Below, in pieces: positions 52,117 to 61,017 of a stretch of DNA of 64,000 bases (position 1 is the first letter of the stretch; every line of letters starts with the position of its first letter). The position numbers and the translations under genes are program-made. The notes beneath the pieces are model-generated. The model was given only the letters and a program-made list of their open reading frames with translations, had not been told where the DNA came from and searched no databases. Source of the stretch: Streptomyces sp. CB02400 (GTDB taxonomy: Bacteria > Actinomycetota > Actinomycetes > Streptomycetales > Streptomycetaceae); the NCBI RefSeq assembly GCF_001905725.1, contig NZ_LIWB01000002.1, positions 419,607 through 483,606 on the forward strand, read 5' to 3'.

Positions 52117-52530
52117 GTGACCCAGCGCACCCTCGTCCTCCTCAAGCCCGACGCCGTACGTCGTGGCCTGACCGGCGAGATCATCAGCCGTATCGAGCGC
52201 AAGGCCGGCTGGAAGATCACCGCGCTGGAGCTGCGGGCCCTGGACCAGGACACGCTGGAGCAGCACTACGGCGAGCACAAGGGCAAGCCGTTCTACGAGC
52301 CGCTGGTGGAGTTCATGGCCTCCGGGCCGGTCGTGGCGATGATCGTCGAGGGTGAGCGGGTCATCGAGGGCGTGCGCCAACTGGCCGGTCCCACCGACCC
52401 GATCGCCGCCGCGCCGGGCTCGATCCGCGGCGACTTCGGTGTGATCGTCCGGGAGAACCTGATCCACGCCTCCGACTCCGAGGAGTCCGCCGAGCGCGAG
52501 GTGAAGATCTTCTTCCCGGGTCGCGCGTAA
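52117..52530 (+). CDS. ndk: nucleoside diphosphate kinase
   Basis: A 137-residue kinase transferring phosphate between nucleoside tri- and diphosphates. The GTG at 52117 follows AAGGAG. The phosphohistidine is His117 in [12 protein letters not shown]. Also present are [15 protein letters not shown], the Kpn loop region and GSIRGDFG. Length is standard. The terminator at 52614-52643 has a real U-tract. Confidence 0.98.
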   Translation: MTQRTLVLLKPDAVRRGLTGEIISRIERKAGWKITALELRALDQDTLEQHYGEHKGKPFYEPLVEFMASGPVVAMIVEGERVIEGVRQLAGPTDPIAAAPGSIRGDFGVIVRENLIHASDSEESAEREVKIFFPGRA

Positions 52531-52859
52531 CCCGCGCACTCGGACGTGCGCGAATCCCGCGCATAACGATCACATCGCGGCGGCGGCCGGCGCGTTTGGC
52601 CGCCTGTCGGACGGTCTGGGGGCTTTGCCCCCGGACCTTTTTTGGCATATGCGCGGCGATCGGGGGAACGGATGCCCCCGATGGACCGTCTCCACAAGCA
52701 GCGGGGCGCGCCATCTGATGACAATGGCGAAGACCCTCGCGCGGTGTTCGCGAAGGCGCGTCTACGATGGAAGCCTTCACGTCACCGTACCCACCTCGCC
52801 GACCTGAGAAGCCCTCAAAAGCTCGTGGGAAGGCCAGTCGAATCCTGATGGGGAACTCA
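52531..52859. other. intergenic region ndk / mreB
   Basis: A 329-bp gap. It contains the ndk terminator, then TACGAT (52763-52768) as a candidate -10 for the mre operon. The purine-rich GGGGA at 52850 serves mreB. Short frames here lack supporting features. Confidence 0.45.
52614..52643 (+). terminator. classic rho-independent terminator with U-tract
   Basis: GTCTGGGGGC (52614-52623), TTT loop, GCCCCCGGAC (52627-52636; one G-T pair) followed by C and six T. This is the only terminator in the window with a clear T-run. Confidence 0.9.
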
Positions 52860-53879
52860 ATGTCGTTCATCGGCCGTGACATGGCTGTCGACCTCGGGAC
52901 CGCCAACACGCTGGTGTACGTCAGGGGTCGTGGGATCGTACTCAACGAGCCGTCCGTCGTCGCGATCAACACCAACACCGGTGGCATCCTCGCGGTCGGT
53001 GCCGAGGCGAAGAAGATGATCGGGCGCACCCCCGGCAACATCGTCGCCGTGCGCCCGCTGAAGGACGGCGTCATCGCCGACTTCGAGATCACCGAGCGGA
53101 TGCTCCGCTACTTCATCCTGAAGATCCACAAGCGGCGGTACCTGGCTCGTCCGCGGGTCGTCGTCTGTGTGCCCTCGGGCATCACGGGTGTCGAGCGCCG
53201 CGCCGTCATCGAGGCGTCGTCGCAGGCCGGCGCCCGTCAGGTGCACATCATCGAGGAGCCCATGGCCGCCGCCATCGGCTCCGGGCTGCCGGTCCACGAG
53301 GCCACCGGCAACATGGTGGTGGACATCGGCGGCGGCACCACGGAGGTCGCGGTCATCTCCCTCGGCGGCATCGTCACCGCCCAGTCCATCCGCGTCGCGG
53401 GCGACGAGCTGGACAACGCGATCATCCAGCACATCAAGAAGGAGTACTCCCTCCTGCTGGGTGAACGGACGGCCGAACAGATCAAGATCACGATCGGTTC
53501 GGCGTACGACCTGGACACCGACGAGCACACCGAGATCCGTGGCCGGGACCTCGTCTCCGGACTGCCGAAGACCGTCGTCATCTCCGCCGCCGAAGTGCGC
53601 AAGGCGATCGAGGAACCGGTCAACGCCATCGTGGACGCCGTCAAGACGACCCTCGACAAGTGCCCGCCGGAGCTGTCCGGCGACATCATGGACCGGGGAA
53701 TCGTTCTGACCGGCGGCGGCGCGCTGCTGCGCGGCCTCGACGAGCGGCTGCGCCGGGAGACGGGCATGCCGATCCACATCGCCGAGGACCCGCTGGACAG
53801 CGTGGCGCTCGGTTCCGGCAAGTGCGTCGAGGAGTTCGAGGCGCTTCAGCAGGTGCTCGACGCCCAGCCGCGCAGATGA
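52860..53879 (+). CDS. mreB: rod-shape/sporulation actin MreB
   Basis: A 339-residue bacterial actin. In Streptomyces it supports spore-wall synthesis rather than vegetative tip growth. The ATG at 52860 ([20 protein letters not shown]) follows GGGGA at proper spacing; an ATG at 52848 adds MGNS. Actin-fold motifs: phosphate 1 [11 protein letters not shown], connect 1 and phosphate 2 [18 protein letters not shown], adenosine [18 protein letters not shown]. It is first in the mreBCD-PBP2-rodA operon. Confidence 0.97.
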   Translation: MSFIGRDMAVDLGTANTLVYVRGRGIVLNEPSVVAINTNTGGILAVGAEAKKMIGRTPGNIVAVRPLKDGVIADFEITERMLRYFILKIHKRRYLARPRVVVCVPSGITGVERRAVIEASSQAGARQVHIIEEPMAAAIGSGLPVHEATGNMVVDIGGGTTEVAVISLGGIVTAQSIRVAGDELDNAIIQHIKKEYSLLLGERTAEQIKITIGSAYDLDTDEHTEIRGRDLVSGLPKTVVISAAEVRKAIEEPVNAIVDAVKTTLDKCPPELSGDIMDRGIVLTGGGALLRGLDERLRRETGMPIHIAEDPLDSVALGSGKCVEEFEALQQVLDAQPRR

Positions 53880-53894
53880 CGCACCTCCTCGATA

Positions 53895-54032
53895 CCGCCG
53901 TACGGGACGACCTTCTTCCGTACGGCGGATCGTTGATATAGAGGCATAAACTCCCCCACAACGCCACACAACGCCTCGAACACACCCCCGAAGCATCCTT
54001 CGACACACCCCTCGAAGCGTCTTCGACACACC
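53895..54032. repeat. hairpin and short imperfect repeats between mreB and mreC
   Basis: CCGCCGTACGG (53895-53905) and CCGTACGGCGG (53918-53928) form a perfect 11-bp hairpin 16 nt past mreB. From ~53978 to 54032, TTCGACACACC / TCGAACACACC elements separated by GAAGC(A/G)TC recur three times at 20-24 bp spacing. The hairpin may reduce read-through from mreB to mreC. Confidence 0.6.
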
Positions 54033-54087
54033 TGAACAGACCCCCACCTCATACCCGTTCTCGACGAGGAAGGCACGGCCGCCGCAC

Positions 54088-55029
54088 GTGAGGGACACAC
54101 GAGAGAGCCGGCTGCTCCTGGTGCTGCTGATCGCCATCGCGTTCGCACTGATCACGGTGGACATCCGCGGCGGGGAGGATTCACCGGTCGACGGTGCCCG
54201 GCAGGCCGCGGCGACCGTCTTCGGCCCGATCGAGAACGGCGTGTCCGGCGCGGTCGACCCGATCGGCAACGCGGTCACCGCCGTCCGCGAGTCCGGCGAC
54301 CGGCACGACCGGCTCGCCGAACTGGAGCGGGAGAACGCCGCGCTCAAGGCCGAACTCGGCAGCGACGACCGCAGCCGCAGCCGCCTCAAGCAGCTCGACA
54401 AGCTGCTGAAGGTCTCCGGCCAGGGCCAGTACGGCATCAAGGGCGCCCAGGTCATCGCCATAGGAGCGGCCCAGGGCTTCTCCTGGACCATCACCATCGA
54501 CGCCGGGGCCGACGACGGCATCGAGCGCGACATGACCGTCCTCAACGGCGACGGACTCGTCGGCCGCGTCACCACCGTCGGTCCGGGCACCGCCACCGTG
54601 CTGCTCGCCACCGACCCCGACTTCACCGTCGGCACCCGCATGGAGTCCACCGACGAACTCGGCTTCGCCTCCGGCCAGGGCGACCGCCCGCTGCGCGTCG
54701 AACTCCTCAACGGCAAGGCCGAGATCAAGAAGGGCGACCGCCTGGTCACCTTCGGCTCGCAGGCCGACAAGCCGTTCGTGCCCGGCGTCCCCGTCGGCGT
54801 CGTCTCCCGCGTCGACCCCTCCGGCGGCGACCTCACCCGCACCCTCTCCGTCACGCCGTTCGTCAGCTTCAGCAAGCTCGACGTCGTCGGCGTCGTCGTC
54901 CAGGCCCCCGAGAAGGACCCGCGCGACACGGTGCTGCCCAAGAAGCCGAAGCCGACCCCCACGCCGACCGTGACGGTGACCGTCACGCCCTCCGCCCCCG
55001 CCGACGGCCTCAACCAGCAAGAGCAGTAG
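54088..55029 (+). CDS. mreC: cell-shape protein MreC
   Basis: A 313-residue bitopic protein of the elongation/sporulation wall complex. One N-terminal helix (RLLLVLLIAIAFALITVDI), a coiled coil (~70-105, RHDRLAELERENAALKAELG), then two beta-barrel domains outside the cell (VIAIGAAQGFSWTITIDAGADDG, GLVGRVTTVGPGTATVLLATD). The C-terminal tail is Pro/Thr-rich (KPKPTPTPTVTVTVTPS). The GTG at 54088 is used. mreD follows at 13 nt. Confidence 0.95.
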   Translation: MRDTRESRLLLVLLIAIAFALITVDIRGGEDSPVDGARQAAATVFGPIENGVSGAVDPIGNAVTAVRESGDRHDRLAELERENAALKAELGSDDRSRSRLKQLDKLLKVSGQGQYGIKGAQVIAIGAAQGFSWTITIDAGADDGIERDMTVLNGDGLVGRVTTVGPGTATVLLATDPDFTVGTRMESTDELGFASGQGDRPLRVELLNGKAEIKKGDRLVTFGSQADKPFVPGVPVGVVSRVDPSGGDLTRTLSVTPFVSFSKLDVVGVVVQAPEKDPRDTVLPKKPKPTPTPTVTVTVTPSAPADGLNQQEQ

Positions 55030-55042
55030 GAGCTGTCACCCC

Positions 55043-55711
55043 ATGCGCGCCAACCGGATCCTGCTCTCCAGCTCGCTGATCGTCGTCGCCCTGGTGATCC
55101 AGGTGAGCGTCCTCGCCCGCCTCCACCTCCCGGGCGCCGTCCCCGACCTGCTGCTGCTCACCGTCCTCGGTCTCGCCCTGGTCTACGGCCACGTCGGCGG
55201 CGCCCTCATCGGCTTCGCCGCCGGACTCCTCGCCGACCTCGCCCCGCCCGCCGACCACGCCGCCGGGCGCTACGCCCTCGTGCTGTGCGTCATCGGCTAC
55301 CTCGCCGGACTCGTCAAACCCGAGAGCGGGCAGGTGAAGTCGGCGACCGGCCCGATGGTCGTGGTCGTCGCCGCCGCCGTCGGCTCCACCCTGCTCTACG
55401 CCGGTGTCGGCGCCCTCGTCGGCGACACCGCCGCCCGCCATGTCGGCCTCGGCGGACTGCTGTTCACCGCCGCCCTGTACGACCTGCTGCTCGCGCCGTT
55501 CGTCGTCCCCGGCGTCATGGCCCTGGCCCGGCGCGCCGAGAACGACCCGCTCGCCGAGACCAACCCCGCCAAGTCCGGCGACATCGCCTCCGGCTGGCTC
55601 TCCGGCGGCACCGGACTGCGCATCGGAGGGCAGCGGGGCGGACTGCGGGTCAAGGCGGCCCGCGCCCGGGTGGCCCGCGCCGGACGCATCAAGGGGGTCA
55701 AGCGCCTGTGA
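55043..55711 (+). CDS. mreD: cell-shape protein MreD
   Basis: A 222-residue protein with five or six membrane helices starting LLSSSLIVVALVIQVSVLA, with family-typical PDLLLLTVLGLALVYGHVGGALIGFAAGLLADL. A basic C-terminal extension of ~60 residues (QRGGLRVKAARARVARAGRIK) is cytoplasmic and longer than in rod-shaped bacteria. It connects MreC to MreB in the wall-synthesis complex. Confidence 0.92.
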   Translation: MRANRILLSSSLIVVALVIQVSVLARLHLPGAVPDLLLLTVLGLALVYGHVGGALIGFAAGLLADLAPPADHAAGRYALVLCVIGYLAGLVKPESGQVKSATGPMVVVVAAAVGSTLLYAGVGALVGDTAARHVGLGGLLFTAALYDLLLAPFVVPGVMALARRAENDPLAETNPAKSGDIASGWLSGGTGLRIGGQRGGLRVKAARARVARAGRIKGVKRL

Positions 55712-55826
55712 CCTCCCAGAACTTCACCGGAACGAGTGAAAGGGCGACGGAACGCGGGCCCATGGCCCGGCCGTTCATCACTCGTACCCGCACAGTCGTA
55801 CGCGCTCCGAGGGAGGAGGAAGCCGC

Positions 55827-58118
55827 GTGACCAACATCCCCGAGACCGGCCGCAGCCCACGGGTCCAGATCCGGCTCGTCGTCATCCAGGTCCTAGTCCT
55901 CTCCCTCCTCGGCACCCTCGGCGGGCGCCTGTGGTACCTCCAGATCCGCGAGGGCGACCAGTACGCCAAGGAGGCCTCCGGCAACCACGTCCAGCAGGTC
56001 GTCCAGCCCGCGGTCCGCGGCTCCATCCTGGACGCCCGCGGAGTGCCCCTCGCCGACAACGAGACCCGCCTGGTCGTCTCCGCCTCCCGCACCGACCTGC
56101 TGAAGATGAAGGACGACGGCAAGGCGGTCCTCACCAAACTCGCCGGCGTCCTCGGCATGGACGCCGAGGAGGTCCAGCAGAAGGTCCGCCTCTGCGACGC
56201 CGAGACCCCCCAGCCCTGCTGGAACGGCTCGCCGTACCAGCCCATCCCCATCACCGACGAGGCCACGGCCAAACAGGCCCTGCAGATCCGCGAGCGCGCC
56301 GAGGACTTCCCCGGCATCACCGCCGAACCGCAGGCCCTGCGCCGCTACCCGAGCCCCGGCAAGGCCAACACCGCCCAGGTCCTCGGCTACCTCTCGCCCG
56401 TCACCGACGAGGAGATCACGAAGGCCCAGGACACCAGCTCGCCCTACCTGCGCTCCGACATGGTCGGCCGCTCAGGCCTGGAGCGCCAGTACGACAAGCA
56501 GCTGCGCGGCAAGGCCGGCGTCACCCGCTACGAGGTCGACAACCTCGGCCGCGTCATCGGCGAGGCCGAGGCCGACCCCGCCCAGCCCGGCGCCAACCTC
56601 GTCACCAGCATCGACTCCCGCGTCCAGCGCATCGCCGAGTACGAGCTGAACGAGGCGATGAAGGAAGCCCGCAAGCAGCACGACCGCAACACCAACCGCA
56701 ACTACGAGGCCGACTCCGGCGCCGTCGTCGTCATGGAGGCCAAGACCGGTCGCGTCGTCGCCATGGCCTCCAACCCGACCTACGACCCCAACGCCTGGGT
56801 CGGCGGCATCTCCGCCAAGGACTACGCGAACCTCACCGGCAAGAAGTCCAACTACCCGCTGCTCAACCGCGCCACCCAGGGCCAGTCGGCACCCGGCTCC
56901 ATCTTCAAGGTCATCCCGACGGCCGCCGCCATACAGGCCGGCTACTCCTTCGAAGGCCCCTACAACTGCTCCAGCTCGTACTCCATCGGCGGACAGGTCT
57001 TCAAGAACTTCGAGTCCCAGAACCACGGCCCGATCAGCCTCGGCCGCGCCCTGGAGGTGTCCTGCGACACCGTCTTCTACGCCCTCGCCCACGAGGAGTG
57101 GAAGCGCGACGGCGGCAACAAGCCGAAGAAGAACGCCAACGACTGGTTCTACAAGACCGCCCACCAGTTCGGCCTCGGCGAGGAGACCGGCATCGACCTG
57201 CCCAACGAGGTCACCGGCCGCGTCCCCGACCGCCAGTGGAAGCTGGACTACTGGACGGCCAACAAGGACGCCTGGTGCAAGTACGGGAAGAAGGACGGCA
57301 CCTACGCCGAGAAGATCGCCTACGAGAACTGCCTCGAAGGCAACCGGCTGCGCGCGGGTGACTCCGTCAACTACTCCATCGGCCAGGGCGACACGCTCGT
57401 CACCCCCATCCAGATGGCCACCATCTACGCGGCCATCTCCAACGGCGGCACCCTCTACGACCCCACCGTCGGCAAGGCCGTCATCAGCCCCGACGGCAAG
57501 ACCGTCACGGAGATCGAGCCCAAGGCGCACGGCAAGCTGCCGACGTCGAAGAAGACGCTCGCCCAGATAGACGAAGCCCTCGAAGGAGTCGCCACCCGCG
57601 GTACGGCCGCGTGGCGGTTCGGGGGCTGGCCGCAGGACGAGATCCCGATGCACGCCAAGACCGGTACCGCCGAGGTCTACGGCAAGCAGACCACCTCGTG
57701 GTTCGCCACGTACACCAAGGACTACTCGATCGTCATGACGATCTCCCAGGGTGGTACCGGCTCCGGCGCCTCGGGCCCCGCCGTGCGCAACATCTACAAC
57801 GCCCTGTACGGCGTCTCCGAGGACGGCGAGATCGACAAGAAGAAGGCGCTGCTGTCCACGCCGCAGAAGAGCCTCCCGAAGGTCCGCACGGACGGCACCA
57901 TCAAGTCCCCCAAGATCTCCAAGGACCCCGTCAAGGACCGGGTGACCCCCTCGCCCGACGCCCAGGCCACCACCCCGCAGGGCGACGACCCCGCCGACCC
58001 GCAGCAGGCGGGCACGGTGCCCTCACCGGAGATGGGCAACCGCCAGACCCGCCGTCGCCACCGGCGACGACGCGGCGGCACCGGCACCGGAAAGGGACTC
58101 CGGAGGGCAGCGGCATGA
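55827..58118 (+). CDS. mrdA: penicillin-binding protein 2 (class B transpeptidase)
   Basis: A 763-residue monofunctional transpeptidase. The GTG at 55827 follows AGGAGGA. One membrane anchor (LVVIQVLVLSLLGTLGGRLWYL) and a pedestal domain with RGSILDARGVPLADN lead to the transpeptidase domain: SxxK Ser358-Lys361 (GSIFK), second motif SCD at 412-414 (in place of SxN) and KTGT at Lys611. An Arg-rich C-terminus (RQTRRRHRRRR) is unusual. It cross-links peptidoglycan with RodA, whose gene overlaps by 4 bp (ATGA). Confidence 0.96.
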   Translation: MTNIPETGRSPRVQIRLVVIQVLVLSLLGTLGGRLWYLQIREGDQYAKEASGNHVQQVVQPAVRGSILDARGVPLADNETRLVVSASRTDLLKMKDDGKAVLTKLAGVLGMDAEEVQQKVRLCDAETPQPCWNGSPYQPIPITDEATAKQALQIRERAEDFPGITAEPQALRRYPSPGKANTAQVLGYLSPVTDEEITKAQDTSSPYLRSDMVGRSGLERQYDKQLRGKAGVTRYEVDNLGRVIGEAEADPAQPGANLVTSIDSRVQRIAEYELNEAMKEARKQHDRNTNRNYEADSGAVVVMEAKTGRVVAMASNPTYDPNAWVGGISAKDYANLTGKKSNYPLLNRATQGQSAPGSIFKVIPTAAAIQAGYSFEGPYNCSSSYSIGGQVFKNFESQNHGPISLGRALEVSCDTVFYALAHEEWKRDGGNKPKKNANDWFYKTAHQFGLGEETGIDLPNEVTGRVPDRQWKLDYWTANKDAWCKYGKKDGTYAEKIAYENCLEGNRLRAGDSVNYSIGQGDTLVTPIQMATIYAAISNGGTLYDPTVGKAVISPDGKTVTEIEPKAHGKLPTSKKTLAQIDEALEGVATRGTAAWRFGGWPQDEIPMHAKTGTAEVYGKQTTSWFATYTKDYSIVMTISQGGTGSGASGPAVRNIYNALYGVSEDGEIDKKKALLSTPQKSLPKVRTDGTIKSPKISKDPVKDRVTPSPDAQATTPQGDDPADPQQAGTVPSPEMGNRQTRRRHRRRRGGTGTGKGLRRAAA

Positions 58119-59317
58119 CCGGCGGAGTCAACAGCTTCCAGGTCTCCGGATACGGACCGGAGCGGGCCGGCTGGACACGGGTCTTCGCCCGTGACTCCCT
58201 GGCCCGGCGCCTCGACTGGCCGATACTGTTCTCGGCGCTCGCCCTCTCCCTGCTGGGCTCGCTCCTGGTCTACTCGGCCACCCGCAACCGCACCGAACTC
58301 AACCAGGGCGACCCCTACTACTTCCTGGTCCGGCACTGGCTCAACACCGGCATCGGGGTGGCCCTGATGATCGCCGCCGTCTGGCTCGGCCAGCGCGCCC
58401 TGCGCACGGCCGTGCCCCTGCTGTACGGCGCCTCCGTCTTCCTGATCCTGCTGGTGCTCACCCCGCTGGGCTCCACCATCAACGGCGCCCACTCCTGGAT
58501 CAAGCTCCCCGGCGGCTTCTCCCTCCAGCCCTCCGAGTTCGTGAAGATCACGATCATCCTGGGCATGGCGATGCTGCTCGCCGCCCGCGTCGACGCCGGC
58601 GACAAGCCCTACCCCGATCACCGCACGGTCCTCCAGGCCCTCGGGCTGGCCGTCGTCCCCATGCTGATCGTGATGCTCATGCCCGACCTCGGGTCGGTCA
58701 TGGTCATGGTCATCATCGTGCTCGGTGTGCTGCTCGCCTCCGGCGCCTCCAACCGCTGGATCTTCGGCCTGCTCGGCGCCGGAGCGGCCGGCGCGATCAC
58801 CGTCTGGCAGCTCGGGATCCTCGACGAGTACCAGATCAACCGCTTCGCCGCCTTCGCCAACCCCGAGCTCGACCCCGCCGGCGTCGGCTACAACACCAAC
58901 CAGGCCCGCATCGCCATCGGCTCCGGCGGACTGACCGGCTCCGGCCTCTTCCAGGGCTCCCAGACCACCGGCCAGTTCGTGCCCGAACAGCAGACCGACT
59001 TCGTCTTCACCGTCGCCGGTGAGGAGCTCGGCTTCGTCGGCGGCGCGCTGATCATCGGCCTGCTCGGCATCATCCTCTGGCGTGCCTGCCGCATCGCCCG
59101 CGACACCACCGACCTGTACGGCACGATCGTCGCCGCCGGCATCGTCGCCTGGTTCGCCTTCCAGTCCTTCGAGAACATCGGCATGACCCTCGGCATCATG
59201 CCCGTCACCGGTCTGCCCCTGCCGTTCGTCTCCTACGGCGGCTCCTCCATGTTCGCCGTCTGGCTGGCCGTGGGCCTGCTGCAGTCCATCCGGATACAAC
59301 GGCCGATGTCCGCGTGA
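58115..59317 (+). CDS. rodA: SEDS peptidoglycan polymerase RodA (sfr)
   Basis: A 400-residue, ten-helix glycosyltransferase of the SEDS family that polymerises lipid II with its partner PBP2. Motifs: INGAHSWIKLPGGFSLQPSE, PDLGSVMVMV and the C-terminal GMTLGIMPVTGLPLPFVSYGGSSMF. The catalytic Asp of the extracellular loop probably lies in the FANPELDPAGVGYNTNQAR region. The ATG overlaps the PBP2 stop (ATGA), so translation is coupled and stoichiometry fixed. It ends the mre operon, with a hairpin behind it. Confidence 0.96.
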   Translation: MTGGVNSFQVSGYGPERAGWTRVFARDSLARRLDWPILFSALALSLLGSLLVYSATRNRTELNQGDPYYFLVRHWLNTGIGVALMIAAVWLGQRALRTAVPLLYGASVFLILLVLTPLGSTINGAHSWIKLPGGFSLQPSEFVKITIILGMAMLLAARVDAGDKPYPDHRTVLQALGLAVVPMLIVMLMPDLGSVMVMVIIVLGVLLASGASNRWIFGLLGAGAAGAITVWQLGILDEYQINRFAAFANPELDPAGVGYNTNQARIAIGSGGLTGSGLFQGSQTTGQFVPEQQTDFVFTVAGEELGFVGGALIIGLLGIILWRACRIARDTTDLYGTIVAAGIVAWFAFQSFENIGMTLGIMPVTGLPLPFVSYGGSSMFAVWLAVGLLQSIRIQRPMSA

Positions 59318-59329
59318 CCCGCCATGGGC

Positions 59330-59357
59330 GCGGAGCGGCGGTCCACTGCCGCTCCGC
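59330..59357. terminator. hairpin terminator of the mre operon
   Basis: GCGGAGCGGC (59330-59339) and GCCGCTCCGC (59348-59357) pair perfectly around 8 nt, 12 nt after the rodA stop. Confidence 0.65.
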
Positions 59358-59369
59358 ACCCGCGGCGAC

Positions 59370-59375
59370 TAGATT
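59370..59375 (+). promoter_or_regulatory. -10 box TAGATT for leaderless CYTH-CHAD gene
   Basis: TAGATT ends 6 nt before the ATG at 59382. There is no Shine-Dalgarno sequence, so the mRNA probably starts at the ATG. Confidence 0.5.
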
Positions 59376-59381
59376 CGCTTC

Positions 59382-60953
59382 ATGGCGGACACCAAGCGCG
59401 AGATCGAGCGAAAGTACGAGTCCGACGACAGCGGACTGCCCGACCTGACCCGCGTCCCCGGCGTGGCGACCGTCCTCGACAAGGGCGTCACCCACCTCGA
59501 CGCCACCTACCACGACACAGCCGACGAACGCCTCGCCGCCTCCTTGGTCACCCTGCGCCGCCGCACCGGCGGCTCCGACGCCGGCTGGCACCTGAAGTTC
59601 CCCGTCGCCCCCGGGGTGCGCGACGAGATCCGCGCCCCGCTCTCCGACACCCTCCCGGACGAGCTCGCCGCCCTCGTCCGCTCCCGCGTCCGCGACAGCG
59701 AACTGCTGCCCGTCGTCCGGCTGCGCTCCGACCGCGACGTACGCCACCTCGTCGACGCCGACGGCCGGCTGCTCGCCGAGGTCAGCGTCGACACCGTCCA
59801 CGCCGAACGCCTCACCGGCACCGGCGGCACCGCCCGGTGGACCGAGATCGAGGTCGAACTCGCCGACGACGGCGACCCCGCCTTCCTCGACAAGGTGGAG
59901 AAACGCCTGCGCAAGGCCGGCGTACGCCCCTCGGCCTCCGCCTCGAAACTGGCCAGGGCACTGGCCGACACGGCACCGGACAGAACCACGACCGCGGCGA
60001 CCACACGCACACCCGCCACGGCACCCGAGGCCGCCCCGAAGCGGAAACACAGGCCACGGCCGGCCGGGAAACCCGTCACCGCCGGCGACCACGTCCTCGC
60101 CTACGTCCGCGCCCAGCGCGACGCCCTCGTCGAGCTCGACCCCGCCGTACGCCAGGACGTCCCCGACTCCGTGCACCGCATGAGAGTCGCCACCCGCCGC
60201 CTGCGCAGCACCTTCCGCTCCTTCCGCACCGTCCTCGACCGCGAGGTGACCGACCCCGTCGGCGTCGACCTGAAGTGGCTGGCCGCCGAACTGGGCCTGG
60301 ACCGCGACCAGGAGGTGCTCGCCGAACGCCTCCGCTCCTCCCTCGCCGAGCTGCCCGACACCCTCGTCGCAGGCCCCGTCGGCCACCGGCTCACCACCTG
60401 GGCCGAGGCCCGCCACGCCGGAGCCCACGGCCGCCTCACCGGCATCCTCGACTCCCGCCGGTACCTCACCCTCCTCGACACCCTGGACGCCCTGCTCGCC
60501 GACCCGCCCCTGCGCAAGAAGGCCGGAACCAAGCCGGAGAAGGCCCTCACCAAGGCCGTACGCAAGGATCTCGACAAGCTCGCCGGCCTCGTCACCCGCG
60601 CCCTCGACCTCCCGCCCGGCACCGACCGCGACCTCGCCCTGCACGACGCCCGCAAGAAGACCAAACGCACCCGCTACGCCGCCGAGGCCGCCGCCCCCGC
60701 ACTCGGCAAACCGGCGAACGACCTCGTCAAGGACATGAAGGCGCTCCAGAGCCTGCTCGGCGACCACCAGGACAGCGTCATGGCCCGCCAGACCCTCCGC
60801 GAGCTCGCCGCCGTCACCCACGCGGCGGGCGAGAGCGCCTTCACCTACGGCGTCCTCCACGCCCGCGAGGAACACCGCGCGGAGCGCGCCGAGGCCGCCC
60901 TCCCCGAAGCCTGGACGTCGATCACCGAGGACCTTCGGCCCTGGACAACGTAG
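59382..60953 (+). CDS. CYTH-CHAD domain protein (inorganic polyphosphate-related)
   Basis: A 523-residue cytoplasmic protein. The N-terminal CYTH domain (~1-195) starts with the ExExK signature (Glu7, Glu9, Lys11) and has basic and acidic tunnel residues typical of triphosphatases. The C-terminal CHAD domain (~225-520) has the histidine-rich helices SVHRMRVATRRLRSTFRSFR and LHDARKKTKRTRYAAEA that bind polyphosphate. The combination indicates a role in polyphosphate or triphosphate metabolism. It is transcribed alone. Confidence 0.94.
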   Translation: MADTKREIERKYESDDSGLPDLTRVPGVATVLDKGVTHLDATYHDTADERLAASLVTLRRRTGGSDAGWHLKFPVAPGVRDEIRAPLSDTLPDELAALVRSRVRDSELLPVVRLRSDRDVRHLVDADGRLLAEVSVDTVHAERLTGTGGTARWTEIEVELADDGDPAFLDKVEKRLRKAGVRPSASASKLARALADTAPDRTTTAATTRTPATAPEAAPKRKHRPRPAGKPVTAGDHVLAYVRAQRDALVELDPAVRQDVPDSVHRMRVATRRLRSTFRSFRTVLDREVTDPVGVDLKWLAAELGLDRDQEVLAERLRSSLAELPDTLVAGPVGHRLTTWAEARHAGAHGRLTGILDSRRYLTLLDTLDALLADPPLRKKAGTKPEKALTKAVRKDLDKLAGLVTRALDLPPGTDRDLALHDARKKTKRTRYAAEAAAPALGKPANDLVKDMKALQSLLGDHQDSVMARQTLRELAAVTHAAGESAFTYGVLHAREEHRAERAEAALPEAWTSITEDLRPWTT

Positions 60954-61017
60954 GGAGTACCCCTCCGGCCGCGTTACGCTGAATGGTCACCCCACTCAGC
61001 ACACAAAGGTTCGCGAG

